Origin: Rhodospirillaceae bacterium
Lineage (GTDB): Bacteria > Pseudomonadota > Alphaproteobacteria > UBA6615
Direction of reading: 5' to 3'
DNA: 64,000 nt
Assembly: GCA_018702955.1 (NCBI GenBank)
Contig: JABJEK010000101.1
Location: 50,551-114,550 of the forward strand
Below are positions 35,281 to 44,368 of the stretch, one piece after another. A model generated the notes under the pieces. The model ran no database searches. It was not told the origin of the DNA and was given only the letters and a program-made list of their open reading frames with translations. The position numbers and the translations under genes are program-made. Every line of letters starts with the position of its first letter. Within the stretch, counting starts at the first letter, position 1.

Positions 35281-36414
35281 ATGACCGGGACGGACAGCCG
35301 CGCAGAAAACAGAAAACGCGCGCTGTCAGGTCTCGACCGTTTGATTTCCGACGAGATGATGATCCGACGTCTGGCAACCCAACAGGTCGGCCTGCTAACC
35401 AACCATGCCTGCACCACGGTGGATCAGGTTCCCGCGACCCTGGCCATCAAGCGGAGCCTGGACGCCCATGGTGCAAAGAGCCTGCGCTTGTTCACACCAG
35501 AACATGGAATGCAGCTGTCGGCAGGCGCCGGCGAAGCGGTATCAAACAGCGAGGATCCGCTGACCGGACTTCCGGTCTACAGCCTCTATGAGGGCGCGGA
35601 AAACAATGCGGACACGGTCCTGGAGGGCCTGGACGCGTTAATCATCGATCTGCGTGACGTGGGGGTGCGTTGCTACACATATGCGGCGACGGCGGCCCGG
35701 TTTGCGAGCGCCGCACTTGAACGCCACATCGAGGTCATCGTCTGTGATCGCGCCAACCCGCTCGGCCCGATGATCGAGGGGCCCCGCCCCGAACCGGAGC
35801 GCAGGTCCCTGCTCGCCTATTTCGATGTCCCGTTCGTCCATGGCCGCACCATCGGTGAACTCATCGCGCTGGCGATCGCGCCGGTGATTACCCAGGCACC
35901 ATTCGCGATCTATCCCGCCGATGTATCCCTGCAACCGCCCCTGGGTTGGATACCGCCGTCGCCGGCTCTGTCTCACCCCGATGCCGTGGCGGTATATGCC
36001 GGACTAGTGCTGCTCGAAGCCACCAATGTAAGCGAGGGCCGTGGCACGTCCGTCTCGTTTCGCGCGGTGGCCGCACCGGGGCTCGACGCCGAAGCGCTCG
36101 GCCGCGCGGTCAATGAATGGAATACGGGCTTCGCCGCCGCGGCGGGCGAGATATTCTTCACCCGCCCCCCGGCCTCGGGACAGCCGGTCCCGGGGATCGC
36201 CCTTTGGCCCCGACGGGTTCCCCGTCACGAGCCGCTCGCGCTCGGCGTGAATCTGCTTTGCTGGCTGATGGAAAATTACGTGGATTTCGAATGGCTGCCG
36301 GCCGCCGGCTCGAAACCCGACATGGCGATCGACGTGCTGTTCGGTCGATCCGATCTACGAAAACATCTCGAAGCAGGCCTGTCCGCCGATGCCATCCTGC
36401 GGGGCTGGCGCTAG
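35281..36414 (+). CDS. NamZ-type exo-beta-N-acetylmuramidase (DUF1343/GH171), no signal peptide
   Basis: 377 residues of the DUF1343 family. Its characterised member NamZ of Bacillus subtilis removes terminal MurNAc from the non-reducing end of peptidoglycan fragments. Motifs include GLLTNHACTT, LFTPEHGMQ, IDLRDVGVRCYTY and LEATNVSEGRGTSVSF. The N terminus (MTGTDSRAENRKRALSG) is polar, so this copy looks cytoplasmic, unlike the secreted Bacillus protein. nagA, an amino-sugar kinase and murQ follow within 3 kb, which supports a role in muropeptide recycling. Confidence 0.82.
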   Translation: MTGTDSRAENRKRALSGLDRLISDEMMIRRLATQQVGLLTNHACTTVDQVPATLAIKRSLDAHGAKSLRLFTPEHGMQLSAGAGEAVSNSEDPLTGLPVYSLYEGAENNADTVLEGLDALIIDLRDVGVRCYTYAATAARFASAALERHIEVIVCDRANPLGPMIEGPRPEPERRSLLAYFDVPFVHGRTIGELIALAIAPVITQAPFAIYPADVSLQPPLGWIPPSPALSHPDAVAVYAGLVLLEATNVSEGRGTSVSFRAVAAPGLDAEALGRAVNEWNTGFAAAAGEIFFTRPPASGQPVPGIALWPRRVPRHEPLALGVNLLCWLMENYVDFEWLPAAGSKPDMAIDVLFGRSDLRKHLEAGLSADAILRGWR

Positions 36415-36430
36415 CCGCGCCGGCCACGGA

Positions 36431-37537
36431 TCAGCGAACGGCTTCGCCTTCGACGATGACTTCGACCAGCTTGTGGGCCGGGTCCAACACCACGAGATCG
36501 GCCCAGGCACCCGCCTGAATCCGCCCACGATCCATACGGCCGATAAAATCGGCAGGATAGGTCGATGTGCGGAGGCTCGCCTCATCCAGCGATAGCCCCA
36601 AATCCAGCAAATTCGCCAGCGCCTGGTCCATCGTCAGGGCGCTTCCGGCGAGCGTGTCGTCGTCCAGAAAGACACTGCCGTCGCGCTTGGTCACAGTATG
36701 GGCTCCCAACGGATACTCGCCGTCGGGCATGCCGGCTGCCGCCGTCGCATCGGTCACCACGAACAGCTTGGGAATGGCCCGCAAAGCGACCTTCATCGCT
36801 CCCGGTGCGACATGCACACCATCGGGAATGAGCGCGGCATACTCACCATGCGCCAGCGCTGCACCGGCAACGCCCGGTGCGCGATGATGCAGCGGCGACA
36901 TTGCGTTGAACAGGTGGGTGAAACCCCGAGCGCCTGCCTCCAGTGCCGCGCAGGCCATTTCATAGTCGGCATCGGAATGGCCGATCTGGACCACAACTCC
37001 CGCTGCAGTCAATTGCCGGATCATCTCCAGGCCATCAGTGACTTCGGGCGCCAGCGTGACGAGTTTTACAACACCCTCTCCCGTCACGACCTCCAGAAAT
37101 GCCGGATCGGGATCGCGGGCAAAGGGTGGCTGGGCACCAAGCTTCGCCTCATTGATATACGGGCCTTCCATATGGGTGCCGAGAACCCGGGCTTCGCCCG
37201 TTTGGCGTTCCGTCTGGGCCTTGCCGATGCCGGCCAGGGCAGTAATCAGCTCATCTTCGGGCGCGGTGATCGTCGCCGGCAGGAACGAGGTGGTGCCATG
37301 CATGGCGTGCAGCTGCGCGGCGGTCCGCACCGCCTCTTCGCCCTGCATGACGTCGGCCCCCCCGCCGCCGGGCACGTGCAGGTCGACGAAACCCGGAATG
37401 ATGTATGACGCATCGGTCGGAACCTCATCCTCCTCGATTGTCACGATATGGCTGTCGAACTCGATCCGGCCATCGACCCACCCCTCGGGGGTCAGGATGT
37501 GTCCCGCACGTTGTGATTCACTCATCGGTTCTGCCAC
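36431..37537 (-). CDS. nagA: N-acetylglucosamine-6-phosphate deacetylase
   Basis: Deacetylates GlcNAc-6-P to GlcN-6-P, the step that returns cell-wall sugar to UDP-GlcNAc synthesis. 368 residues; a Met at 37525 is an alternative start. Amidohydrolase features: GFVDLHVPGGGG, the metal-binding GHSDADYE and GFTHLFNAMSPLHHR histidines, and catalytic Asp in VVTDATAAAG. Overlaps the kinase gene stop by 16 bases, so the two are co-transcribed in the order kinase-nagA. Confidence 0.93.
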   Translation of the reverse strand: MAEPMSESQRAGHILTPEGWVDGRIEFDSHIVTIEEDEVPTDASYIIPGFVDLHVPGGGGADVMQGEEAVRTAAQLHAMHGTTSFLPATITAPEDELITALAGIGKAQTERQTGEARVLGTHMEGPYINEAKLGAQPPFARDPDPAFLEVVTGEGVVKLVTLAPEVTDGLEMIRQLTAAGVVVQIGHSDADYEMACAALEAGARGFTHLFNAMSPLHHRAPGVAGAALAHGEYAALIPDGVHVAPGAMKVALRAIPKLFVVTDATAAAGMPDGEYPLGAHTVTKRDGSVFLDDDTLAGSALTMDQALANLLDLGLSLDEASLRTSTYPADFIGRMDRGRIQAGAWADLVVLDPAHKLVEVIVEGEAVR

Positions 37538-38427
37538 ATGATTGTTTCATCCGGTGCACGTCCCCGGGCCAGCATCAATGCGCCACTGACGGGGTCTTCC
37601 TGGGGTGCACGCGCCCAGTTTCGCAGGCGGTCGGGCAGGAAGGCATCCAAAGGTTCGGCCAACCCGCCGACCAGCGCCAGCGGAATCTTGCGTCCGGAAT
37701 CCAGCGCTTCTGCCAACGCATCGATTTCACGCCCCGCTTCACTGACAATCTCGAGTGCGGCCGTGTCGCCCCATCCTGCATGTTCAACGATCAGGGGTGC
37801 CAGTTCGGCGAATTGGGCCGGTGGCGCTGCCAGCAACCAATCCAGTAGCGCGTCGCGCGACTGACCGGTCTGCGCCATCACCGCGTGATGCATCTCGGTG
37901 ACCCGTTTGCGGAACCGTGTGTCGACGATTTGCGCGACCTGTGCGACGGCGCGCCGACCAATCCATGCGCCACTGCCCTCGTCGCCGACCGGAAAGCCCC
38001 AGCCGCCGACGAGACGGCACCGCCCTGCCGCCTCGATGCGGTAACCGACGCTCCCTGTGCCGATGATGATCACCGCCCCCGGTGCGCCGCCATGCGCGCC
38101 GAGCGCGGCAATATACGCATCGGTCGAGACCCGCAGCGCGCCCGCCGCGGGCGCGGCATCCAGGAACTTCTGTCGCTGGGAATTATTGTTTGCCCCGGCA
38201 AGACCGATGCCGAAGTGGGTTTGGGAAAGATAGTCGCCATCAAGGGCAACCGCGCGCGAGAGGTTTTCCAGCGCGCTCAGGATCTCGCCCCACGCCTCTG
38301 TGCCACGCACGGTCAGGCTCGTCGGCCCGGTCACGGTCAGGCCGAGCCTGTGTCCGGAATCGTCGTAAAGGGCGACCCGCGTGTTGCTGGCACCGCCGTC
38401 AACGCAACAATACAACCGTTCATTCAT
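37522..38427 (-). CDS. BadF/BadG-type N-acetylhexosamine kinase (GlcNAc/MurNAc)
   Basis: 301 residues of the BadF/BadG/BcrA/BcrD ATPase family. Glucosamine and N-acetylhexosamine kinases, including the Clostridium MurNAc/GlcNAc kinase MurK, belong here. The start at 38427 gives MNERLYCCVDGGASNTRVALYD with the phosphate-1 DGGxSxT motif; GTGSVGYRI and GWGFPVGDEGSGAWIGRRA follow. Context (murQ, nagA, NamZ) suggests it phosphorylates MurNAc and/or GlcNAc released in the cytosol. Sequence alone does not settle the substrate. Confidence 0.78.
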   Translation of the reverse strand: MNERLYCCVDGGASNTRVALYDDSGHRLGLTVTGPTSLTVRGTEAWGEILSALENLSRAVALDGDYLSQTHFGIGLAGANNNSQRQKFLDAAPAAGALRVSTDAYIAALGAHGGAPGAVIIIGTGSVGYRIEAAGRCRLVGGWGFPVGDEGSGAWIGRRAVAQVAQIVDTRFRKRVTEMHHAVMAQTGQSRDALLDWLLAAPPAQFAELAPLIVEHAGWGDTAALEIVSEAGREIDALAEALDSGRKIPLALVGGLAEPLDAFLPDRLRNWARAPQEDPVSGALMLARGRAPDETIMWQNR

Positions 38428-38552
38428 CGCCAGACGCTGCCGTTCGCTTTCATGGCGCCATCCTACACGAGGCCGGGTGGTCTCATGTTTGGGAAATGGG
38501 CGGCGCGATTGCATATGCTATGGAGGATTCGTGATCTCAGGCAAAGCAGCAC

Positions 38553-39455
38553 ATGCGTAAAACCGAAGAATTCGCAGAAGCATTCAGCGACCTGGAAACC
38601 CGCAGCGACGAGGACATCGCCGCCGCGATCCTCGATGCCCAGTCCAATGGGCTGGCCGCAGTCCGGAAATCTGTCCCCAATCTGACGGCGGCGGCGCGCG
38701 CGGCAGCTACGCGGTTGCGCGACAACCCGACCGGCCGCCTCATATATGGCGGCGCGGGAACATCGGCCCGCCTCGGTGTCCAGGATGGCGTCGAACTCGT
38801 GCCGACCTTCGGATGGCCTCATGCGCGGTTGGCCTATCTGATCGCCGGCGGCCCGGGTGCGCTGACTCAAACCGCCGAAGGCGCGGAAGATGATTCCGAT
38901 CAGGCGCAGCGGGACGCGACCGCCATCGATGTGGGTCCCGCGGATGTATGCGTGATGCTGTCGGCCAGCGGCGTCACTCCCTATGCGTTGGCGGCCTGTG
39001 CGGCGGCGCGTGAGGCCGGTGCGGTGACCATCGGCATCGCCAACAATGCCGGATCGCCCCTGCTGGATGCCGGCGAGCATCCGATCCTGCTTGAGACCGG
39101 GCCCGAACCGATCGGCGGATCGACCCGCATGACCGCCGGCACGGCGCAAAAGATCACGCTTAATCTTCTCTCCACCCTGATCATGATTCGCCTCGGCCGG
39201 GTTTATCGCGGGATGATGGTCGACGTGATCGCGTCGAGCGACAAGCTGCGCGACAGGGCCGCGCGGATCGTCATGGAGGCGGCAGGAGTCGAGGAAGACC
39301 CCGCACGCCAGGCGCTGGCGGCGAGCGAGAATGCGGTCAAACCCGCGGTGCTGATCGCCCGGGGGCTATCTCTCGCCGACGCTCTGGCATTACTCGACAC
39401 GCATGGCGGCGACCTGCGCCTCGCCCTGGCCGATGCTCCCGTGAACTCGGTCTGA
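38553..39455 (+). CDS. murQ: N-acetylmuramic acid 6-phosphate etherase MurQ
   Basis: Cleaves the lactyl ether of MurNAc-6-P to give GlcNAc-6-P, the substrate of NagA. 300 residues with a SIS domain: IYGGAGTSARLGVQDGVELVPTFGW, then LIAGGPGALTQTAEGAEDD (with the catalytic Glu region), and GSTRMTAGTAQK. Divergent from the kinase gene across 125 bases that should contain both promoters. No MurR-type regulator or MurP transporter is nearby. Confidence 0.93.
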   Translation: MRKTEEFAEAFSDLETRSDEDIAAAILDAQSNGLAAVRKSVPNLTAAARAAATRLRDNPTGRLIYGGAGTSARLGVQDGVELVPTFGWPHARLAYLIAGGPGALTQTAEGAEDDSDQAQRDATAIDVGPADVCVMLSASGVTPYALAACAAAREAGAVTIGIANNAGSPLLDAGEHPILLETGPEPIGGSTRMTAGTAQKITLNLLSTLIMIRLGRVYRGMMVDVIASSDKLRDRAARIVMEAAGVEEDPARQALAASENAVKPAVLIARGLSLADALALLDTHGGDLRLALADAPVNSV

Positions 39456-39461
39456 TCGCGC

Positions 39462-40421
39462 ATGTCGAGCGGCCCCGACCTCAACCCGTTCCGGATTGTC
39501 TGGAACCGCCACGGGCGCGAACAGTGGGACACGATGCTTGCCGCCTGCAAGCGACCCACCCTGACCCAGACCTCGACCTATGCGCTCGCCCTTCACGACG
39601 TACAGGGTGCCAAGGCCGACTTCGGCCTGATCCGCTTCAACAAGCAGCCCATCGGGCTGGTGGTTGCCCACGGCAAGCCCATCCTCCGCACCCCCGGCAG
39701 CCAGACGATCTATCGCGGCCCGCTCTGGATACATGATGAAATACCCGGGCAGATGCGCAAACTCGCCTTCGAACTTCTGCGCAAGCGGTTCCGTTTGCGT
39801 CGCGGACGGCCCGTCACCTTTCACCCCGAACTCAGCGACACACCCGAGCATCGCGTGCAGATGCTGACGGCCGGGTTTAAACGGGTCGCGGACGGCTACC
39901 GGACCATCTGGCTCGATTTGTCGAAAACCCTCGAAGACCTGCGCGGCGAGCAGAAACAGAATTGGCGCAACGCGCTCGTCCAGGGCGAACGGAACGATCT
40001 CACGGTCATCGACGACCGGGACTGCACCCGCCTCTCCTGGCTCACGGAGCGCCATGCAGAGCATATGGAACTGGGCGGCTATCGCGGCCCCTCCGACGGG
40101 CTCGTTGACGCCCTGCACAGGCATGGCAACGCGACGGCCGGCCTGCGCCTGCTGGTCGCCGAACATGGGGGAACACCGGTGGCCGGTGTCCTGCTGGCCC
40201 ATCACGGCAAGGCGGCGACATATCTCGTCGGCTGGACCGGTGATGCGGGCCGTGACCTGCGCGCCACCCACCTGTTGCTCTGGCGCGCCATCGAACTTCT
40301 GAAGGCCGACGGGTATGAGGGTTTCGATCTGGGTGGTATCAGCGCCGAGGTGCCCGGGGTGGAACGCTTCAAGTCAGGGCTTGGCGGTACCGAGTCCTGG
40401 CTGGTCGGCGGCTACGTCTAG
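39462..40421 (+). CDS. FemAB/GNAT-like acyltransferase
   Basis: 319 residues resembling FemAB/BioF2-like acyltransferases, two tandem GNAT-type folds. The TSTYALALHDVQ start region, QKQNWRNALVQGERN and the C-terminal YLVGWTGDAGRDLRATHLLLWRAIELLKADGYEGFDLGGI fit. Such enzymes attach amino acids to peptidoglycan precursors or other acceptors; the substrate here is unknown. It follows murQ by 6 bases, so it is probably expressed with a wall-recycling gene. Confidence 0.7.
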   Translation: MSSGPDLNPFRIVWNRHGREQWDTMLAACKRPTLTQTSTYALALHDVQGAKADFGLIRFNKQPIGLVVAHGKPILRTPGSQTIYRGPLWIHDEIPGQMRKLAFELLRKRFRLRRGRPVTFHPELSDTPEHRVQMLTAGFKRVADGYRTIWLDLSKTLEDLRGEQKQNWRNALVQGERNDLTVIDDRDCTRLSWLTERHAEHMELGGYRGPSDGLVDALHRHGNATAGLRLLVAEHGGTPVAGVLLAHHGKAATYLVGWTGDAGRDLRATHLLLWRAIELLKADGYEGFDLGGISAEVPGVERFKSGLGGTESWLVGGYV

Positions 40422-40437
40422 GAATTGAGCCGCCAGC

Positions 40438-41460
40438 TCAGGCGGCGACGCGACGGTCTTCCTCGACGAAGCTTGCCGCCTCGCGGACCAACGCCGCGGC
40501 ATCGGCCGGAGACCCCTCGAATCCGGGCGCGTTCTCGGAAAGATAACGCCGCCAGGCCCGCGCACCGCGCAGCCCGTTGAACAGGCCCAGGATGTGACGC
40601 GTGATCCCCACGAGATGACGGCCGGCCGCGATTTCCTGCTCGATGTAGGGGCAGTAGGCCTCGATCACGTCGTGCCGGCTTTTGACATCCGTCGTTGCAC
40701 CAAAAAACCGCTGATCCGCATCCGCCAGCACATAGGGGTTCTGGTAGGCCGCGCGGCCGAGCATCACCCCGTCCACATGGCGCAGATGATCGGCGGTCGC
40801 ATCCAGATCTTCGATCCCGCCATTGATCGTGACGTGCAGATCCGGTCGCTCGGCCTTCAGGCGATAGACCAGATCGTAATGCAGCGGCGGCACTTCGCGG
40901 TTCTCGCGCGGGCTCAGCCCCTCGAGCCAGGCCTTGCGGGCATGCACGATGAACCGCTCGCAACCCGCCGCGGCGACCCGGTCCACGAAATCGATGAGCG
41001 TGTCCCATTCGGGCTGATCATCGATGGCGATCCGGTGCTTGACCGTCACCGGGACATCCACCGCCTGGCGCATCGCAGCCACGCTGTCGGCCACGAGATC
41101 GGGCTCTGCCATCAGGCAGGCGCCGAACCGTCCCGACTGTACGCGGTCGGACGGGCAGCCAACGTTGAGGTTGATCTCGTCATAGCCGAGGTCCGCACCG
41201 ATCCGCGCGCATTCGGCCAGCGCCGCCGGCTCGGCGCCGCCCAGCTGTAACGCCACCGGGTGTTCGGCCGGATCGAAGGCCAGCAGTCTGTCGCGCGGGC
41301 CATGCAGAATCGCCCCCGTGGTGACCATTTCCGTATAGAGCCGCGCATGGGCGCTGATAAGGCGCAGGAAAAACCGCTCATGGCGGTCCGTCCAGTCCAT
41401 CATCGGCGCCACGGAGAGCGGTGCAGCTGTCTGTATTTCGGACATGACAGGCGAAGACAT
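40438..41460 (-). CDS. dusA: tRNA-dihydrouridine(20/20a) synthase DusA
   Basis: FMN-dependent reduction of uridine 20/20a in the D-loop of tRNA. 340 residues from the Met at 41460; a Met at 41445 is equally plausible. TIM-barrel motifs SVAPMMDWTDRH, the catalytic Cys102 in NVGCPSDRVQSGRFGACLM and VTVKHRIAIDD place it in the DusA rather than DusB/C group. Converges with the FemAB-like gene. Confidence 0.94.
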   Translation of the reverse strand: MSSPVMSEIQTAAPLSVAPMMDWTDRHERFFLRLISAHARLYTEMVTTGAILHGPRDRLLAFDPAEHPVALQLGGAEPAALAECARIGADLGYDEINLNVGCPSDRVQSGRFGACLMAEPDLVADSVAAMRQAVDVPVTVKHRIAIDDQPEWDTLIDFVDRVAAAGCERFIVHARKAWLEGLSPRENREVPPLHYDLVYRLKAERPDLHVTINGGIEDLDATADHLRHVDGVMLGRAAYQNPYVLADADQRFFGATTDVKSRHDVIEAYCPYIEQEIAAGRHLVGITRHILGLFNGLRGARAWRRYLSENAPGFEGSPADAAALVREAASFVEEDRRVAA

Positions 41461-41530
41461 ACGCCAAACCCGCCGCTGCGTTAAGAGTGCGATTTTCGGC
41501 CCCACCCGATCACACACGCTGTACCAGCCT

Positions 41531-42163
41531 TCAAACTTTTCTCTTCCGGCGAGTTTCGGTGGTCCACACCCGCAGATCGACCAATACCTTCGCGGTCAAC
41601 GCGAGCACGAGCGCACACAGCAAAACTTTCGTAACCGTCTCCATTGTTCCCTCGATGAGCACGGCATGGACGACGCTGCCAACGACGGTGATAGCCGCCA
41701 GCGACGTGTGACCGAGGCGCCATGCCCACCATTTCAAACGAATCCGTCGCAGCAACAGAGCGAATAGCGCGGCACCGAAGACCGCCCACATCGCGACCAC
41801 ACCCCAAACGGAAAAGAAGGTCGGCGCACGGAAAAGAAGTGCATCCAGAACGTCAGGCGGGCTTGTGACCCAGAGACCACCGACATGAATCACGACGGCC
41901 GTCACAAGGCCGGCGCCAACCCAGCGATGTATCCGGCGAGCGCGGCGAACAGACAGGTCCGGAAGATAGCCGCCCGCCAGCAAGGGCTGAAGCAGCAGCA
42001 GGGACATCGCGACAACCCCTGCGAAGCCCGCTCCGATGTAGACCGGATCGCGCCAGGCAAGCTGCGGACTGAATGCCGCGGCGGCAATCGGCACGGCAAC
42101 GGCGATCAGGAGAGCGGCCCAGATCACTGATCCGGGGACCCGGCGTCTGCCCTGTTCGTTCAT
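41531..42163 (-). CDS. Ferric-reductase-like haem transmembrane protein
   Basis: 210 residues with six hydrophobic segments. Histidines positioned like haem ligands of the ferric-reductase/MsrQ-type domain are seen in RRIHRWVG, AVVIHVGG, RLGHTSLAA and VVHAVL. It lacks the FAD/NADPH domains of a full ferric reductase, so it would act as a membrane electron carrier. Six bases downstream of the Tat-exported protein gene on the same strand, so a functional link is likely. Confidence 0.68.
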   Translation of the reverse strand: MNEQGRRRVPGSVIWAALLIAVAVPIAAAAFSPQLAWRDPVYIGAGFAGVVAMSLLLLQPLLAGGYLPDLSVRRARRIHRWVGAGLVTAVVIHVGGLWVTSPPDVLDALLFRAPTFFSVWGVVAMWAVFGAALFALLLRRIRLKWWAWRLGHTSLAAITVVGSVVHAVLIEGTMETVTKVLLCALVLALTAKVLVDLRVWTTETRRKRKV

Positions 42164-42168
42164 GGGAG

Positions 42169-42657
42169 TCAGGCCGGGCGAAGCACAAAGTCCGCGCGGA
42201 GGCTGGTTTGCTCTGCACTTCGCATGACCGGACGCAGGAACACGGTTTCAAAATCGCCGCTGTCATAGGCGAGGTGACCATGGGGTTGGCCGAAGGTCGG
42301 TACGATCTGGGGCATTTCCAGGCGGAATGTGCCATCTGCGTCCGTCAGGGTCGCCCCGTGGCTGTGCGGGTCACGCTCGCGCCCCTCGGTCGTGTGGGCC
42401 CAAACCTGAATACGTTGGCCGGGGATCGGCGCGCCATCACCCGCGCGGCGCACAGTGCCGGACATCCAGAAACCCCCACCGCCAATCCGCTCCACGATCG
42501 ACGCGCCGGGCTGATAGTTGTTGGAACCGCCTCGCATTGACGGTGTCGGCGCAAGCCCCTGGGCGCGGGCCGGCACGAGCAGGCCGGGCGCGCCGGTCAC
42601 CATGGCAGCGACACCGGCTGCGAGGACGGTCCTGCGTGTCAGTGCATCAGTAGCCAT
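42169..42657 (-). CDS. Tat-exported intradiol-dioxygenase-like protein
   Basis: 162 residues. A twin-arginine signal (TRRTVLAAG) is cleaved near residue 32 (ARAQG), so the protein folds before export. The mature part is a beta-sandwich resembling protocatechuate dioxygenases: SGTVRRAGDGAPIPGQRIQVWAH, TLTDADGTFRLEMPQ and PHGH (His126, His128). The usual tyrosine iron ligand before PHxH appears replaced by Phe122. Iron binding may thus be atypical, and ring-cleavage activity is doubtful. Translation probably coupled to the haem membrane protein downstream. Confidence 0.7.
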   Translation of the reverse strand: MATDALTRRTVLAAGVAAMVTGAPGLLVPARAQGLAPTPSMRGGSNNYQPGASIVERIGGGGFWMSGTVRRAGDGAPIPGQRIQVWAHTTEGRERDPHSHGATLTDADGTFRLEMPQIVPTFGQPHGHLAYDSGDFETVFLRPVMRSAEQTSLRADFVLRPA

Positions 42658-42919
42658 ATCGACCTCTAATTTATCTCAGCGGTGGCGCAGCCGACCGGAA
42701 ATGTCAGCTGACATTCGATGCGAAGCACCATGCAATTTGGATCGCCTCTTAGATTAGGGAAGGCCGCACACGCGATAAACATCTTTCACGGCCTTGTGAC
42801 TTCCGGTCATCGCCCAACGAAACGGCACACCGGCGGCGTGAGCGCGATATTCCGCCGCACCTCTTTAATCAGAGTTTTCTAATATTATATTTCTCTTATA
42901 AACAAACAGGAGACTCGCA
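42658..42919. other. Divergent intergenic region with candidate AT-rich promoter
   Basis: 262 bases between two outward-facing genes. The last 40 bases before the plus-strand gene (TTCTAATATTATATTTCTCT) are strongly AT-rich and lead into AACAGGAGACTCGCA, a good ribosome-binding site. A minus-strand promoter for the Tat protein should also lie here. No gene is supported. Confidence 0.45.
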
Positions 42920-43261
42920 ATGAAAACCCTTCTCACTACCGCCGCATTGGCTTCCTTGCTCGTTTCAGGTGTCGCCCTCGCCGACGGCTCCGGAATGTCG
43001 ACAGGCAAAGGGATGTCCGGACAGCAATCCCACATGCAAAACGGCGAAGCAAAGCATATGGGGAAAGGTATGCGTGCCGGTGAGGAACGCCACTCATCGG
43101 CCGGCCAGCGTTACCGTGATGACGACCACCGTGACGAGGGCTATCGTGACGAGGGCTATCGTGATGACGACCATCGTGGTGAAGGCTATCGAGGCCAGCA
43201 TGACGATGGCGACGATTACGACCGGCCGCACAAGAACAACATGAAACACGACCGCTCCTGA
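42920..43261 (+). CDS. Small exported Asp/Arg/His-rich repeat protein
   Basis: 113 residues. A clear Sec signal peptide (KTLLTTAALASLLVSGVALADG) ends near residue 22. A Met/Gly/Lys-rich stretch follows, then tandem copies of a short unit of the form Y-R-D-E/D-D/G (residues about 64-95). Coding DNA repeats CGTGACGAGGGCTAT twice in tandem (about 43131-43160). The mature protein is highly hydrophilic and probably disordered; metal or polyanion binding is possible. No family recognised. Confidence 0.7.
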   Translation: MKTLLTTAALASLLVSGVALADGSGMSTGKGMSGQQSHMQNGEAKHMGKGMRAGEERHSSAGQRYRDDDHRDEGYRDEGYRDDDHRGEGYRGQHDDGDDYDRPHKNNMKHDRS

Positions 43262-43336
43262 TCATCGGGCAACCCGTAGCCGTGTCGCGATTAATTCGCG
43301 GCACGGGCCCGGGCATTTGGTCTAAAATCAGGCCCC

Positions 43337-44368
43337 ATGAACGACCGCACCCATTCCCTGATCGACAAGTTGCCGAAGGCCGAGCTGCACCTGCATATCG
43401 AGGGCACACTCGAGCCCGAGATGATGCTCGCACTGGCAAAGCGCAACAACGTCTCCCTTCCCTATGACAGCGTCGAGGAAATCCGCGCGGCCTATGAATT
43501 CGACGGCCTGCAGGACTTCCTCGATCTCTACTATGCCGGCATGTCCGTCCTCATCGAGGCCCGCGATTTCCACGACCTGACCTGGGCCTATCTCGAAAAG
43601 GTCGCCGAACAGGGCGTCACCCATGTCGAGATATTCTTTGATCCCCAGGGCCATACGGATCGGGGTGTGGCATTCGAGACCGTGCTTGGCGGCATCGTCT
43701 CGGCGCTGGAGCAGGGCCAGACCGAGCTCGGCATCACATCACGACTGATCATGTGCTTCCTGCGCCATCTGCCCGAGGAACAGGCCTTCGACGCACTCCA
43801 TTCAGCCTGCCGTCACAAGGACCATATTCACGCCGTGGGTCTGGATTCCGGCGAGGCCGGCAACCCGCCGGCAAATTTCGCGCGGGTCTACGAGGCCGCA
43901 CGCCGGGAAGGCTTCATCGCCGTCGCCCATGCGGGTGAGGAAGGCCCCGCCGAATACGTCTCCGACGCGCTCGATATTCTGAAGGTTTCACGGGTGGATC
44001 ACGGCAACCACGCGCTCGATGATCCGGCGCTCGTGGCTCGTCTCGTGCGCGAGAAGACACCGCTGACCATGTGTCCCCTGTCGAATTTGCGCCTCAAGGG
44101 GATCGCGTCCATGGCAGAGCAACCAGTTAAGCGCGCAATGGATGCAGGGCTTCTGGTCACCGTGAACTCCGACGATCCGTCCTACTTCGGCGGCTACATC
44201 AACGACAACTACGAGGCCGTCACCGACGCGCTCGGCCTGTCAACGGACGAAGTCGTAACGCTGGCAAAGAACTCCTTCGCCGCGTCCTTCCTGCCGGACG
44301 CCGAGAAACAGGCCGGTATCGATGCGGTCGAGCGCCACGCCGAGACGTTTATCCGCAACGCCGATTAG
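43337..44368 (+). CDS. Adenine deaminase (adenosine deaminase family)
   Basis: 343 residues, zinc-dependent deaminase. Metal ligands in AELHLHIEGTLEPE (His18, His20), HAGEEG, and NSDDPSYFGGYINDNY. The IEGT version instead of LDGS and the FLDLYYAGMSVL segment match the adenine deaminase (ADE/AAH1-type) branch rather than true adenosine deaminases. It would convert adenine to hypoxanthine for purine salvage. Converges with the next gene, overlapping by 4 bases. Confidence 0.82.
   Translation: MNDRTHSLIDKLPKAELHLHIEGTLEPEMMLALAKRNNVSLPYDSVEEIRAAYEFDGLQDFLDLYYAGMSVLIEARDFHDLTWAYLEKVAEQGVTHVEIFFDPQGHTDRGVAFETVLGGIVSALEQGQTELGITSRLIMCFLRHLPEEQAFDALHSACRHKDHIHAVGLDSGEAGNPPANFARVYEAARREGFIAVAHAGEEGPAEYVSDALDILKVSRVDHGNHALDDPALVARLVREKTPLTMCPLSNLRLKGIASMAEQPVKRAMDAGLLVTVNSDDPSYFGGYINDNYEAVTDALGLSTDEVVTLAKNSFAASFLPDAEKQAGIDAVERHAETFIRNAD

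Noticed and set aside
36117..36518. Alternative-frame open reading frame at the end of the NamZ-type gene
   Set aside because: Overlaps the conserved C terminus of NamZ and the end of nagA; Arg/Pro-rich shadow.
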